Notes: generated from the letters alone by a model not told the origin. DNA of 64,000 bases from Oerskovia merdavium (GCF_014836755.1 NZ_JACSQF010000013.1:91585-155584), one strand, 5' to 3'. Counted from the stretch's first letter, positions 1-8,832 are shown. Program-made: numbers and translations.

Positions 1-2
1 TG

Positions 3-1286
3 CGTGGCCGGTTCCGCTGGTTGCCCACGTTCCGCGTGGACGTCTCGACCGAACCCGCCGACGTGGCCCGCGGCCTGCCCGAGCGACGGACCGTCGCCGC
101 CGAGCGCGGTTACCTGCGAGAGACCGGCAACCTGGTGTTCCACCTCTCGCTCCTGGGCCTGCTCGTCTCGGTCGCCACCGGACAGCTCCTGCACTTCCGC
201 GGGCAGGCGATCATCACCGAGGGGCGCGGTTTCGCGAACGCGGTCGTCGACTACGACACGTTCGAGAGCGGCTCGCTGTTCAGCCCGAGCTCGCTCGTCC
301 CGTTCTCGATGACGCTCGACTCGTTCGACGCCGAGTTCGCGATGGACCAGGTCGCGTTCGCGCAGTCGCGCGACTTCACGGCCAACGTCACGGTGCGCAA
401 CCCCGACGGGTCCTCGCAGGAGGAGCAGATCAAGGTCAACCACCCGATCGTCGCCGGCGGGGCCAAGATCTACCTCCAGGGCAACGGCTACGCCCCCGAG
501 ATCACCGTCCACGACGCCGAGGGACAGGTCGCGTTCGCAGGCCGCGTCCCGTTCCTGCCCGAGGACACCATGTACACCTCGCGCGGGGTCGTGAAGGTGC
601 CGGACACGTCGCCGGGCCTCGATCAGATCGGCCTCGTCGGCTACTTCCTGCCCACCGCAGAGGTGACCGAGGACGGGGCGCGCTCGATCTTCCCGCAGCC
701 GGCCAACCCGCTGCTCGTCCTCGAGGTCTACCGGGGAGACCTGGGCCTCGACGACGGGCTGCCGCAGAACGTCTACCGGCTCAACACCGACACGCTCACG
801 GCGTCGGTCGACGAGGCGGGGGACCGCGTCCAGCTCCTCGTCGCCCCGGGCGAGACGGTCGATCTGCCGGACGGTCTGGGCACCCTCACGTTCGCCGACG
901 GGCCCGTCGCACGCTACGTGGCGCTCGACATGCGGCACGACCCGGCGCTCGTCTGGATCCTCGTGTTCGCGCTCGGCGCGCTCGGCGGCCTGGCCGTCTC
1001 GCTCTTCACCCCGCGCCGCCGCGTGTGGCTGCGTGCGTGGAGCGAGGAAGGGCCCGACGGCGAGGCGTCCGCGCCGCGTACCGTCGTCACCCTGGCGGGA
1101 CTCGCCCGCGGCGACGACGCTGGACTGCAGGGAGAGGTCGACCGCGTGGTCGAGTCGCTCCCCGGGACCGAGCAGGCCACCGACCTGCCTGCCCCACCCG
1201 AACGTCCCACCAGGACGCCTCGCGCGTCCGCTTCCCGTCCCACCGGGCCGGCTCGCGCCGACCGACCACGAAAGGCTGACCGATGA
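3..1286 (+). CDS. resB: Cytochrome c biogenesis protein ResB (5' end outside window)
   Basis: Partial gene: the reading frame is open from base 3 and the true start lies upstream; 427 residues are visible of roughly 540 usual for the family. ResB (Ccs1) is a membrane protein that works with CcsB to carry heme across the membrane and attach it to apocytochrome c (system II). The visible part holds one membrane segment near residues 45-65 (LVFHLSLLGLLVSVATG), a long extracytoplasmic domain of about 250 residues, and a last membrane segment (VWILVFALGALGGLAVSLF) followed by a basic, Pro/Thr-rich cytoplasmic tail. The stop overlaps the ATG of ccsB by the bases ATGA, so the two are translationally coupled. 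A TTG at 21 is in frame but is not a credible start because the family continues upstream. Confidence 0.93.
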   Translation, partial: RGRFRWLPTFRVDVSTEPADVARGLPERRTVAAERGYLRETGNLVFHLSLLGLLVSVATGQLLHFRGQAIITEGRGFANAVVDYDTFESGSLFSPSSLVPFSMTLDSFDAEFAMDQVAFAQSRDFTANVTVRNPDGSSQEEQIKVNHPIVAGGAKIYLQGNGYAPEITVHDAEGQVAFAGRVPFLPEDTMYTSRGVVKVPDTSPGLDQIGLVGYFLPTAEVTEDGARSIFPQPANPLLVLEVYRGDLGLDDGLPQNVYRLNTDTLTASVDEAGDRVQLLVAPGETVDLPDGLGTLTFADGPVARYVALDMRHDPALVWILVFALGALGGLAVSLFTPRRRVWLRAWSEEGPDGEASAPRTVVTLAGLARGDDAGLQGEVDRVVESLPGTEQATDLPAPPERPTRTPRASASRPTGPARADRPRKADR

Positions 1287-2242
1287 CCGTTGCCGAGCTG
1301 AGCTCCGACCTGGTGTGGGCGGCGGCGACCGCGCTCACGGTCGCGTTCGTCGCCTTCGCGATCGACCTGTCCAGGCTGGGGGCCAAGGAGCCGGTCGCCG
1401 AACCGGTGGCCGCCAAGGGGGATGCCGACGCTCCGGTCGCGGTCGCGGTCGCGACCCCCGCCAAGCCCGTCTCGCGCAAGGCCGCGGGCATCGGCATCTC
1501 GACCGGATGGCTGGGCACCATCCTGCTGCTCGGGGCGATCGTGACCCGCGGTATCGCCGCGGGCCGTGCACCCTGGGCCAACATGTACGAGTTCACCCTC
1601 GTCGGTGCGTTCGTCGCGATGGCGGTGTTCCTCGGGGTGAGCCTCAAGCGGGACGTGCGCTTCATCGGCGCGTTCGTCACGGGACTCGCCGTGCTGTTCC
1701 TCGTCGTGGCCCAGAACTCGTTCTTCCTCGACGCCACGGGCGTCCAGCCCGCGCTGCAGTCCTACTGGCTCGTGATCCACGTGGGCGTCGCGATCATCGC
1801 CACGGGCATCTTCACGGTCGCGTTCGTCATGTCCGTGATCCAGCTCCTGCGCGACTCGCGCGAGAACGGCAACGGTTTCCTGGGGCACCCGGCATGGCGC
1901 TGGCTCGACACGACCCCCAGGCCCGCACAGCTCGAGGCACTGAGCTTCCGCCTCAACGCCGTCGCGTTCGTGCTGTGGACCTTCACGATCATCGGTGGTG
2001 CGATCTGGGCCGAGCACGCCTGGGGGCGCTACTGGGGCTGGGACCCCAAGGAGGTCTGGAGCTTCGTCGTGTGGGTCGTCTACGCGGCCTACCTGCACGC
2101 CCGCACCACGCGCGGCTGGTCCGGTCGGCGCGCGGCCTACTTCGTGATCGTGGGCTACGCGTGCGTGCTGTTCAACTTCACGGGCGTCAACCTGATCTTC
2201 AACGGCAAGCACTCGTACTCGGGCATCACGACCCAGGAGTAG
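1283..2242 (+). CDS. ccsB: Cytochrome c biogenesis protein CcsB (ResC)
   Basis: Polytopic membrane partner of ResB in system II cytochrome c maturation. The protein has 319 residues. It carries the tryptophan-rich heme-binding motif of the CcmC/CcsA family, GRYWGWDPKEVWSFVVW, near residues 250-266, and conserved histidines in flanking loops (IHVGVAI; AYLHARTTRG). About eight hydrophobic segments are visible. It begins four bases inside resB and is followed by a GC-rich hairpin, so it is probably the last gene of the resA-resB-ccsB unit. In actinobacteria this system matures the cytochrome bcc complex, which fits the menaquinone and complex I genes downstream. Confidence 0.96.
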   Translation: MTVAELSSDLVWAAATALTVAFVAFAIDLSRLGAKEPVAEPVAAKGDADAPVAVAVATPAKPVSRKAAGIGISTGWLGTILLLGAIVTRGIAAGRAPWANMYEFTLVGAFVAMAVFLGVSLKRDVRFIGAFVTGLAVLFLVVAQNSFFLDATGVQPALQSYWLVIHVGVAIIATGIFTVAFVMSVIQLLRDSRENGNGFLGHPAWRWLDTTPRPAQLEALSFRLNAVAFVLWTFTIIGGAIWAEHAWGRYWGWDPKEVWSFVVWVVYAAYLHARTTRGWSGRRAAYFVIVGYACVLFNFTGVNLIFNGKHSYSGITTQE

Positions 2243-2271
2243 TCGGCCGGCCCCGGATCCCGGGGCGAGGG

Positions 2272-2304
2272 CGAGGGCCGTCCCGCGGTGCGGGGCGGCC
2301 CTCG
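2272..2304 (+). terminator. Hairpin after ccsB
   Basis: Arms 2272-2284 and 2292-2304 pair over 13 positions with one G-T wobble around a 7-base loop. No T-run follows, as is usual in this GC-rich group. It lies 29 bases after the ccsB stop and probably ends the resB-ccsB transcript. Confidence 0.6.
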
Positions 2305-2385
2305 TCGTACTCTTCACGGGATCTCGACACGGCTCACGTGCCCCGCCCGGCACCCCCACAGGTAGCGTCGCTAGTGTCGGTGCTC

Positions 2386-3741
2386 GTGACCGAAGAACCC
2401 AGCAGGCGCAAGGCGCACGTGCCGTCGGGCGCCCGGGCGCGCAGCACGGACGGCGGAGGCCCGGACGGCGGAGGCCCGGACGGCGAGGCGCGCCCGGCCC
2501 CGCACCACGAGGCGGTCGCGACCGTGCGCCATGCGAGAGCTCGACGTGACCGGAGGGTGGTGCGGGTCGTCGGGCTCGTGATGACGGCAGTGCTCGCCCT
2601 CGGCGTGTCGGGTGCCGCGGCGCTCGTCGTGAAGTCGCTGTCGAACGTCGACCAGGTGGACAACCAGGCCCTCGTCGCCCCTGAGGCGTCACGGCCGGCC
2701 GCCGCGACCCCGGACCCCGCGGACCCCCTCGCGGGGCTCCCTGTGAACCTCGTCCTCATCGGCTCGGACGACCGGTCCGGGGTGAACGAGGCGATCGGTG
2801 GGGCCGAGGACGGCATGCGCTCGGACACGACCATGCTGCTGCACATCTCGGCCGACCGGACGCGCGTCGAGCTCGTCTCGATCCCGCGCGACCTGATGAT
2901 CCCGGTTCCCGAGTGCACGGTCACGGGAGGCGGGACGACCAAGGCGTCGTCGAGCGCGATGTTCAACTCGGCGTTCTCGCGAGGCTGGGACGCGGGGCAG
3001 GACCTCGCGTCGGCAGCCACCTGCACGCAGATGACGGTCGAGCAGATCAGCGGGGTGCGCACCGACGGGTTCATGGTCGTCGACTTCGCGGGGTTCCAGA
3101 CCATGGTCGACGCGCTCGACGGCGTCCCCATGTGCATCCCCGAGGACATGGACGACGAGGACGCGAACCTGCACCTCACGGCGGGCAACCATGTGTTGTC
3201 GGGCACCGAGGCCCTCGCGCTCGCCCGTGCCCGGCACGGGCTGAGCGACGGTTCGGACACCTACCGGATGGGGCGCCAGCAGGCGTTGCTCGCCGCGCTC
3301 ACGCAGTCCGTGCTGAGCAAGAACATCCTCACGGACCTCCCGAGCCTGATCCGCTTCCTGGACGCCGCGACGAGCTCGCTGTCGATCAGCGGTGGCGTCG
3401 ACCTCAAGGGGCTCGCGTTCTCGTTGCGCTCGGTGCGCCCGGAGGCGGTCACGTTCCTGACGATCCCGTCGGGGCCCATGCCGTCGAACCCCGCCCGTGT
3501 CGTGCTGGCGGACGAGGCCCAGGACGTGTGGGCGCGCCTGGCGGCCGACCAGCCCGTGGTCGAGGACGAGGCCACCGGGACGCCGACGACGCCGGCCACC
3601 CCGGACACTGCCACGATCCCGCCCGGCGACACGACGACGGGTGCGCCGACCGACACCGAGACCGTGGCCCCCGTCGACCCGCTCGCCGACCGTCTGCCGG
3701 GCGAGGCGATCACCTCGGCCGATGCGAAGGAGACCTGCTGA
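2386..3741 (+). CDS. LytR-CpsA-Psr (LCP) family cell-wall ligase
   Basis: LCP proteins attach anionic glycopolymers (teichoic acid, arabinogalactan and similar) from polyprenyl-phosphate carriers to peptidoglycan outside the membrane. The 451-residue protein has a charged cytoplasmic N-terminus with a DGGGPDGGG repeat, one membrane anchor near residues 62-85, and an LCP domain from about residue 119 (VNLVLIGSDDRSG). Conserved arginine and aspartate motifs are present: RSDTTMLLHI, VSIPRDLMIPVP and ALARARHG...YRMGRQQ. A Pro/Thr-rich tail follows from about residue 385. The start is uncertain: GTG 2386 lies 8 bases after a TAGTGT element (2372-2377), while GTG 2374 lies 5 bases after TAGCGT (2363-2368). 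No good Shine-Dalgarno sequence precedes either. Confidence 0.9.
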   Translation: MTEEPSRRKAHVPSGARARSTDGGGPDGGGPDGEARPAPHHEAVATVRHARARRDRRVVRVVGLVMTAVLALGVSGAAALVVKSLSNVDQVDNQALVAPEASRPAAATPDPADPLAGLPVNLVLIGSDDRSGVNEAIGGAEDGMRSDTTMLLHISADRTRVELVSIPRDLMIPVPECTVTGGGTTKASSSAMFNSAFSRGWDAGQDLASAATCTQMTVEQISGVRTDGFMVVDFAGFQTMVDALDGVPMCIPEDMDDEDANLHLTAGNHVLSGTEALALARARHGLSDGSDTYRMGRQQALLAALTQSVLSKNILTDLPSLIRFLDAATSSLSISGGVDLKGLAFSLRSVRPEAVTFLTIPSGPMPSNPARVVLADEAQDVWARLAADQPVVEDEATGTPTTPATPDTATIPPGDTTTGAPTDTETVAPVDPLADRLPGEAITSADAKETC

Positions 3742-3767
3742 GGCGGGCCCGACGGGCCTCCTGGTGA

Positions 3768-3792
3768 CGAGCCCGGTGCGGGCCCGGGCTCG
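3768..3792. terminator. Bidirectional hairpin between convergent genes
   Basis: Perfect 9-bp stem, CGAGCCCGG at 3768-3776 against 3784-3792, with a 7-base loop. It ends exactly before the stop codon of the minus-strand membrane protein, so it can serve both converging transcripts. Confidence 0.6.
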
Positions 3793-4299
3793 CTAGCTCG
3801 GGTCGTTGTTGCCCGACGACGGAGCGTCCGGAGCGCTGTCCGTCTCGCCCTTCGAGCCCTTGCCCGGGGACCGCGGCCCCTGCTCGCGCTCGTCCTGGTG
3901 GTCCGGGGTCCCCGGGGTGTGACCGGGAGCCGCCCCTGATGCGGTCCCCGAACCGGGCGTGGAACCCTCGTCGCGCGCCTCACGACGTCGCTGCTGCTCG
4001 AGCTTCCAGAGGAAGTCCGGGTCGTCGTCGGGGGCGATCGGTCCGCTGCTGCGACGCCGCCCTCCTCCGCCCGACGGGCGGCGGGGCGTGCCAGCCCCGC
4101 CCGCTGCGGCGTGACGCGAGCGCTGCGTGCGGGACACCAGGATCCATGCGAGCGGCCCGACGAACGGCAGGAAGATGATCATCACGATCCACAGTCCCTT
4201 GGGGATCCCGCTCCGGTCGTTCTCGTCGCTCGTGGCGCAGTCGGAGAGGGCGTAGACCGCGAGGCCTACGGCGAGCAAGGTCAGCAGGACGCGGGACAT
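3793..4299 (-). CDS. PLDc_N domain membrane protein
   Basis: A 168-residue protein with two N-terminal membrane segments (residues 1-20 and about 34-55) of the PLDc_N type, the helical pair found at the N-terminus of cardiolipin synthases and also in stand-alone small proteins. The hallmark PKGLWIVMIIFLPFVGPLAW is present. The remaining 110 residues are a low-complexity, charged, Gly/Ser/Pro-rich cytoplasmic tail. No phospholipase HKD motif is present, so it is not an enzyme of that family. It is transcribed away from the DUF4229 gene, and a TAnnnT element lies six bases before its ATG, suggesting a leaderless message. Its role is unknown. Confidence 0.82.
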   Translation of the reverse strand: MSRVLLTLLAVGLAVYALSDCATSDENDRSGIPKGLWIVMIIFLPFVGPLAWILVSRTQRSRHAAAGGAGTPRRPSGGGGRRRSSGPIAPDDDPDFLWKLEQQRRREARDEGSTPGSGTASGAAPGHTPGTPDHQDEREQGPRSPGKGSKGETDSAPDAPSSGNNDPS

Positions 4300-4305
4300 G
4301 CCCCC

Positions 4306-4311
4306 AGCCTA
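4306..4311 (-). promoter_or_regulatory. Leaderless -10 element for the PLDc_N gene
   Basis: On the minus strand TAGGCT is followed by exactly six bases and then the ATG at 4299. This matches the actinobacterial leaderless pattern, in which the start codon is the transcript's 5' end. Confidence 0.5.
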
Positions 4312-4416
4312 TGCGTCTCGGGTCAGGACGTGTCCAGCCTGCGACCTTCTGGGGGCGGGGGCCGGGGCGGTGCTCGTACATACCGGGGCGTGTCGCCCCC
4401 AGGTCTGCGGGGCGCC

Positions 4417-4422
4417 TACCCT
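4417..4422 (+). promoter_or_regulatory. Leaderless -10 element for the DUF4229 gene
   Basis: TACCCT is followed by six bases and then GTG 4429. The six bases happen to be GGAGGA, which could instead act as a Shine-Dalgarno sequence for the in-frame ATG at 4435. Confidence 0.5.
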
Positions 4423-4428
4423 GGAGGA

Positions 4429-4740
4429 GTGCCCATGGTCATCTATTCCGTCCTGCGCCTCGCGATCTTCGGGGTGCTCTTCGCCGTGCTCTACGCCCTC
4501 GACCTCGGCCACTGGGTCGTGTGCGCCGTCATCGCGGCCGTGCTCGCCCTGCTGGTCTCCTACCTGACGCTGCGAGGCCCGCGCGAGCGCGCGGCGCAGT
4601 ACCTCGCGGACCGCGCTGCGCACCGCCGGGCGACGGGTGAGCAGTTCTCGCGGGCGGTCGAGGACGACGCCGCGTTCGAGGACGCCGCGGTCGACGCGGC
4701 CTCCGCCGACGAGTCGCCCGTGCGCCGCACCGACGGCTAG
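4429..4740 (+). CDS. DUF4229 family small membrane protein
   Basis: A 103-residue protein with two hydrophobic segments near the N-terminus (LRLAIFGVLFAVLYAL and VVCAVIAAVLALLVSYL), then a basic stretch (RGPRERAAQYLADRAAHRR) and an acidic tail. This is the usual layout of the actinobacterial DUF4229 family, whose function is unknown. The family is often encoded beside menaquinone genes, as here. The start is either GTG 4429 (leaderless) or ATG 4435 (with GGAGG seven bases upstream). Its TAG stop overlaps the menA stop on the other strand by two bases, so there is no space for a terminator between the converging genes. Confidence 0.8.
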   Translation: MPMVIYSVLRLAIFGVLFAVLYALDLGHWVVCAVIAAVLALLVSYLTLRGPRERAAQYLADRAAHRRATGEQFSRAVEDDAAFEDAAVDAASADESPVRRTDG

Positions 4741-5606
4741 AGCGCGAGCCCCAGCCCCAGCAGCACGCCGTACCCGAGCTCGAACATGCCCGTCCCGGCG
4801 AGGACGGGGACCAGCAGGGGCCCGCGCGCCCCGGCGAGCACCGGGAGCGTCAGCAGCACCGCCGGCAGCAGCAGGAGCAGCACCAGCAGGGACCACGGGG
4901 CGGCGAACGCGCACACCACGGCCAGCAGGATCGGCACCCAGATCATCGCGACGTAGGCGCGTCTGGCCCGGAAGTCCCCGAGGCGCACGGCCACGGTCCG
5001 CTTGCCTGCGAGCACGTCGGTGGGGATGTCCCGCACGTTGTTGATCATGAGCAGCGCGCACGCGAGCAGGCCCACGGCCACGGCTCCCACGCCCGCGACC
5101 CAGGTGATGCGACCCGCCTGCGTGTACGTGGTGCCGAGGACCGCGACGAGCCCGAAGAACACGAAGACCCCGACCTCGCCGAGGCCGCGGTAGCCGTACG
5201 GGTTCTTGCCGCCCGTGTAGAACCAGGCCGCGACGATCGCGAGGGCCCCCACGGCCAGGAGCCACCAGTGCCCCGTGAGCGCCACGAGCCCGAGCCCGAG
5301 GACCGCGGCGACCCCGAAGCACGCGAAGGCCGCGTTGCGGACCTGCGAGGCGAGCGCGGCCCCCGACGCGGTCAGCCGCATGGGGCCTACGCGGTCGACG
5401 TCGGTGCCACGCACGCCGTCCGAGTAGTCGTTGGCGTAGTTCACGCCGACCTGCAGCGCGAGCGCGACCCCGAGCGCGAGCAGCGCGGGCCAGAGCGCGA
5501 ACGCGTCGATCTGCGCCGCGGCTCCCGAGCCGACGAGGACGGGTGCGGCTGCCGCGGGGAGGGTGCGCAGGCGCGCGCCAGCGACCCATTCGGCAGAGGT
5601 GGCCAT
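4737..5606 (-). CDS. menA: 1,4-dihydroxy-2-naphthoate polyprenyltransferase MenA
   Basis: Membrane UbiA-family prenyltransferase that joins the polyprenyl tail to dihydroxynaphthoate, giving demethylmenaquinone. The 289-residue protein begins with the MenA signature WVAGARLRTLPAAAAPV. The first Asp-rich motif (NYANDYSDGVRGTD, about residues 56-69) binds the prenyl diphosphate through magnesium. The second (NNVRDIPTDVLAGKRT) is also present. Eight or nine hydrophobic segments are visible. The ATG has GGAG five bases upstream. It lies 10 bases after menE on the same strand and is almost certainly cotranscribed with it. Its prenyl substrate could come from the polyprenyl diphosphate synthase at 37049. 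Confidence 0.97.
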   Translation of the reverse strand: MATSAEWVAGARLRTLPAAAAPVLVGSGAAAQIDAFALWPALLALGVALALQVGVNYANDYSDGVRGTDVDRVGPMRLTASGAALASQVRNAAFACFGVAAVLGLGLVALTGHWWLLAVGALAIVAAWFYTGGKNPYGYRGLGEVGVFVFFGLVAVLGTTYTQAGRITWVAGVGAVAVGLLACALLMINNVRDIPTDVLAGKRTVAVRLGDFRARRAYVAMIWVPILLAVVCAFAAPWSLLVLLLLLPAVLLTLPVLAGARGPLLVPVLAGTGMFELGYGVLLGLGLAL

Positions 5607-5616
5607 GGTGCTCCGA

Positions 5617-6849
5617 TCAGTGGGTGGTGCGAGGTGCGGTGCGGGCGGCGAGCGCGGTCACGGCCGCCCGGTCGATCTTGCCTGGTCCTCGTCGCGGCAG
5701 GTCGTCCACGACGAGCAGGTACCGCGGTGCGGCGGGCGGTCCCAGCGTAGTCGCGACCGCGTGCCGGGCACGGGACAGCAGCCCGGCGTCGGGCTCGCCC
5801 TCGGGGGCGACGACCCTGGTGAGGGCGCCGCCGCGGGTCACGACCGCGACCACGGCCTGCCCCCACTCGGGGTCGGGGACGCCGACGACGCACACCTCGC
5901 CGATGCCGTCCTCGCCCGTGAGCGCGTCGGCCAGCACGGCCTCGACCGCGGCCGGGGCGACGTTGACGCCGCCCGTGACCACGACGTCGTCGGCCCGTCC
6001 GTGGACCGTCAGCGTGCCGTCCAGGGAGAGCGAGCCCAGGTCGTTGGTGCGCAGCCAGCGCGAGCCGTCCGGGTCGTGCCGCAACACCTCGGCCGTGAGC
6101 GCCTCGTCGCCGAGGTATCCCGTCGCGAGGACGGGTCCGCCGATCTCGACGACCCCCGCGTCCCCCGGGGGCAGGACATGTCCGGACGAGCGCTCGATGA
6201 CCCGCACCCGCACGCCCGCGAGCGGGACGCCGTCGTACACGCAGCCTCCGCACGTCTCCGTCATCCCGTAGGTCGTCACGACCCTGGCCCCTGCCGCGCG
6301 CGCCGCGGCCAGCAGCGCGGGCGGGGCCGCGGCCCCGCCGAGCAGGATCGCGTCGAACGAGCGCAGCGCGGCGAGCGCGGCCTCGCCGTCCGCGGTGCCC
6401 TGGGCGTGCACGAGGCGGTGGAGCTGCGTCGGGACGAGCGAGACGTAGCGGCGGTCGCCGTCCATGCGCGCGGCGTCCGCGGCGAAGCCCGCGGGCGAGA
6501 ACGGGGCGTCGAGGTCCGCGGTCACGAGACGGGTCCCGGCGACGACCGAGCGCAGGATCACCTGGAGCCCCGCGACGTGCGACGGCGGCAGCGCGAGCAG
6601 CCACTGCGCGTCCCCGCCGAGACGTTCGTGCGTGGCCCGTGCCGAGGCGACGAGCGCGCTCGCGCTCAGGGCGACCTCGCGAGGCAGGCCCGTCGAACCC
6701 GAGGTCTGCAGCACCAGGGCGGTGCCCTCGGGCAGCGGCCCGGAGAAGGCGAGCGGAGCCGGGGCGACCGCGGGGCCGCGGCCGGCGAGGGCGTCGGCGA
6801 CCGCCGCACGCAGTGCGAGGGCGTCGGAGGGACCATCGGCGCGTGACAT
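5617..6849 (-). CDS. menE: o-succinylbenzoate-CoA ligase MenE
   Basis: AMP-forming acyl-CoA synthetase that activates o-succinylbenzoate for ring closure by MenB. The 410-residue protein has the ATP-binding loop LQTSGSTGLPREV, the GMTETCGG motif, the TNDLGSL aspartate, the hinge GRADDVVVTGGVNV and the C-terminal GKIDR lysine. The frame stays open upstream, but the start at 6849 is preferred: homology begins there, a TACGCT element lies six bases before it, and a longer start would run into the leader of the divergent DUF3048 gene. It heads a menE-menA unit. Confidence 0.95.
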   Translation of the reverse strand: MSRADGPSDALALRAAVADALAGRGPAVAPAPLAFSGPLPEGTALVLQTSGSTGLPREVALSASALVASARATHERLGGDAQWLLALPPSHVAGLQVILRSVVAGTRLVTADLDAPFSPAGFAADAARMDGDRRYVSLVPTQLHRLVHAQGTADGEAALAALRSFDAILLGGAAAPPALLAAARAAGARVVTTYGMTETCGGCVYDGVPLAGVRVRVIERSSGHVLPPGDAGVVEIGGPVLATGYLGDEALTAEVLRHDPDGSRWLRTNDLGSLSLDGTLTVHGRADDVVVTGGVNVAPAAVEAVLADALTGEDGIGEVCVVGVPDPEWGQAVVAVVTRGGALTRVVAPEGEPDAGLLSRARHAVATTLGPPAAPRYLLVVDDLPRRGPGKIDRAAVTALAARTAPRTTH

Positions 6850-6855
6850 CCGTCC

Positions 6856-6861
6856 AGCGTA
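6856..6861 (-). promoter_or_regulatory. Leaderless -10 element for menE
   Basis: On the minus strand TACGCT is followed by GGACGG and the ATG at 6849, a TAnnnT-N6-ATG arrangement. Confidence 0.5.
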
Positions 6862-6920
6862 GATCGGGTCGTAGGGTGACGGGGAACCGTGGACCGCAGC
6901 AGGGCGAAGGGCAGGGAGAC

Positions 6921-7994
6921 GTGACGGCAGCGACGCCAGGACACCTCGGACGAGACCTCTGGCGCGTCGGGGGGCTGGTCGCGGTCGCGCTCGTGCTCGC
7001 GGCATGCAGCGGGGGGCCGGCGGACGTCCCGACGAGCACGGTCCCGGCGACCGTCGAGTCGGACAAGGCAGGCCCCCCGGACCCCGCGATCCCGCTCGCC
7101 TGGCCGCTCACCGGTGTCCCGGTCGACGAGGTCGACGACCGCCCGGCGCTCGCGGTCAAGATCGAGAACCTGCCGCAGGCACGCCCCCAGACGGGTCTCG
7201 AGCAGGCCGACATGGTGTGGGAGGAGGTCGTCGAGGGCGGCATCACGCGGTTCGTCGCGGTCTACCACTCGCAGTCGCCGGAGACCGTCGGTCCCGTCCG
7301 CTCGGTGCGTCCGATGGACCCCGCCATCGTCGGGCCGACGCACGGTGTGCTCGCCTTCAGCGGTGGGCAGCCCCCGTTCGTCGAGGCGGTCCGCGCGGCC
7401 GGCATCCAGACGGTGGTCCACGACGAGGGCGACGACGGCTTCTTCCTCAAGAAGGGCAAGCGCGCCCCGCACAACCTCTACGGGACGCCGGCCGACTTCT
7501 GGGCCCAGGCCGACGACGACCGCACGGCGCCGCCGACCCAGCTCCGCCACGTCCGGATCCCGGGCCAGGGCACCGCGACCACGACGGGCGCACCCCTGAG
7601 CCTGCTCGACGTGAAGCTGACGTTCGCGAGCCGGGCGCAGTGGATCTGGGACGCCGAGCAGGCGGCCTTCCTCCGCAACGAGGGGACCACGCCGGCCGTG
7701 TCGTCCGACGGCACGAGGCTCTCGGCGCAGAACGTCGTGGTGCTGAGCGTCGAGGTCCGCGACACGCAGTTCAAGGACCCGGCGGGGACGCCCGTGCCGG
7801 AGACGCTGCTCGTGGGCTCCGGGGACGGGCTCGTGGCCAGCGGTGGGAAGCACGTGGCCGTGACGTGGTCGCAGGAGTCGGTCGACGAGCCGCTCGTCCT
7901 CACGGGGCCCGACGGCGAGCCCGTCCTGCTCGAGCAGGGCGTCACGTGGGTCGAGCTCGTCCCGCGCAAGGGCGGGAGCTGGACGGTCAGCTGA
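6921..7994 (+). CDS. DUF3048 (YerB-like) lipoprotein
   Basis: A 357-residue predicted lipoprotein. The N-terminus has a hydrophobic segment (VGGLVAVALVLAACSGG) ending in the lipobox LAAC, with the lipidated Cys near residue 28. The mature part is a DUF3048 protein related to Bacillus YerB: conserved RPALAVKIENLPQARPQ, EQADMVWEEVVEGGITRF, VGPVRSVRP and FSGGQPPF motifs are visible. The family is extracytoplasmic and its biochemical role is unclear. GTG 6921 is preceded by AGGGAG. A TAGGGT at 6871-6876 could be the promoter, giving a leader of about 40 bases. It diverges from menE and overlaps the last 8 bases of the convergent hydrolase gene. Confidence 0.9.
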   Translation: MTAATPGHLGRDLWRVGGLVAVALVLAACSGGPADVPTSTVPATVESDKAGPPDPAIPLAWPLTGVPVDEVDDRPALAVKIENLPQARPQTGLEQADMVWEEVVEGGITRFVAVYHSQSPETVGPVRSVRPMDPAIVGPTHGVLAFSGGQPPFVEAVRAAGIQTVVHDEGDDGFFLKKGKRAPHNLYGTPADFWAQADDDRTAPPTQLRHVRIPGQGTATTTGAPLSLLDVKLTFASRAQWIWDAEQAAFLRNEGTTPAVSSDGTRLSAQNVVVLSVEVRDTQFKDPAGTPVPETLLVGSGDGLVASGGKHVAVTWSQESVDEPLVLTGPDGEPVLLEQGVTWVELVPRKGGSWTVS

Positions 7995-8658
7995 TCCGGG
8001 GCCGGACGGTCGGCGGGTCCGTGAGCGTCCACCCGTCGAGCACCGACTCGAGCACCTCGAGCCGGTCGAAGCCCCCTCGTGCGAGGAAGTGCCCTGCGCC
8101 GTCGACCACGGTCAGGTCGGCGTCGAGGACCCGGGCGAGGTCCTCGGTCAGCCGCCGGGGGACCACCGGGTCGTCGTCGGCCGTGACGACGAGGCGACGT
8201 GCCGTGCGTGCGGCGATCCCCGCCGGGTCGGTGTCGTGCGCGACGAAGTGGTCGACCTCGGGGATGCCGGGGACCTGCTCCACGAAGCCGGCCACGAGCG
8301 CGAGACCGCCGAGCCGCCAGTCGTCGTCACGGGCGGCGAGGTGCTGGAGGATGCTGACGCAGCCGAGGCTGTGACCCACCAGGACGGTCCGCCCGTCGAT
8401 CGCCCCGACCACCGCGGCGAGCGTCGAGAGCCAGGTGTCGAGGTCCGGGGCCTGCGAGTCCGGCAGGTCCGGGACCAGGACGTCGATCCCGCGCGGCGCG
8501 TACCGGTCCTGGAGCGCACCGAACCAGTGGCTGGCGGCGGTGGCGCCCAGGCCGTGCACCACCACGATCCTGGTCGCGGGGGGAGCGGGGGCCGGGCTCG
8601 GGGCCGGCTCCTGGACGGTCTGGTGCGCGACGACCGTGGCGTCGGTGCGAGAGGTCAT
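7987..8658 (-). CDS. RBBP9/YdeN-type alpha/beta hydrolase
   Basis: A 223-residue small serine hydrolase. After a Pro/Ala-rich N-terminus, the fold begins at RIVVVHGLG. The nucleophile serine is in the elbow VGHSLGCVS, the acid is probably the Asp of ADDDPVVP, and the histidine is in GAGHF. The motif order and the length fit the RBBP9/YdeN family rather than MenH. Although it sits among men genes, I do not assign it the MenH step. The substrate is unknown. It runs convergently with the DUF3048 gene, with an 8-base overlap. Confidence 0.88.
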   Translation of the reverse strand: MTSRTDATVVAHQTVQEPAPSPAPAPPATRIVVVHGLGATAASHWFGALQDRYAPRGIDVLVPDLPDSQAPDLDTWLSTLAAVVGAIDGRTVLVGHSLGCVSILQHLAARDDDWRLGGLALVAGFVEQVPGIPEVDHFVAHDTDPAGIAARTARRLVVTADDDPVVPRRLTEDLARVLDADLTVVDGAGHFLARGGFDRLEVLESVLDGWTLTDPPTVRPRIS

Positions 8659-8832
8659 GCCCTGAGCAACGCCGCAGGTCGGAGCAATGTTCCGGAGGGA
8701 CCGGGAACGGCTGCGCGAGGCACGTCCTCCCCGAGGAGGAGGAGCCGCTCACCCCTGAGGTGGACCGGTGGGCGCGCAGGTCGAGCCGCTGGACCGATGT
8801 GCCGCCACCGGCGCCCGCGGGAACGTAGGGGC

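Noticed and set aside
914..2692. Long open frame on the minus strand opposite resB-ccsB
   Set aside because: Arg/Pro/Gly-rich shadow of high-GC coding sequence, with no motif or start signal. Many similar frames across the window were discarded for the same reason.
7987..8658. The hydrolase in the men region as MenH
   Set aside because: Motif layout and size fit RBBP9/YdeN better. Proximity alone is not enough, and the men genes here are interspersed with unrelated genes.
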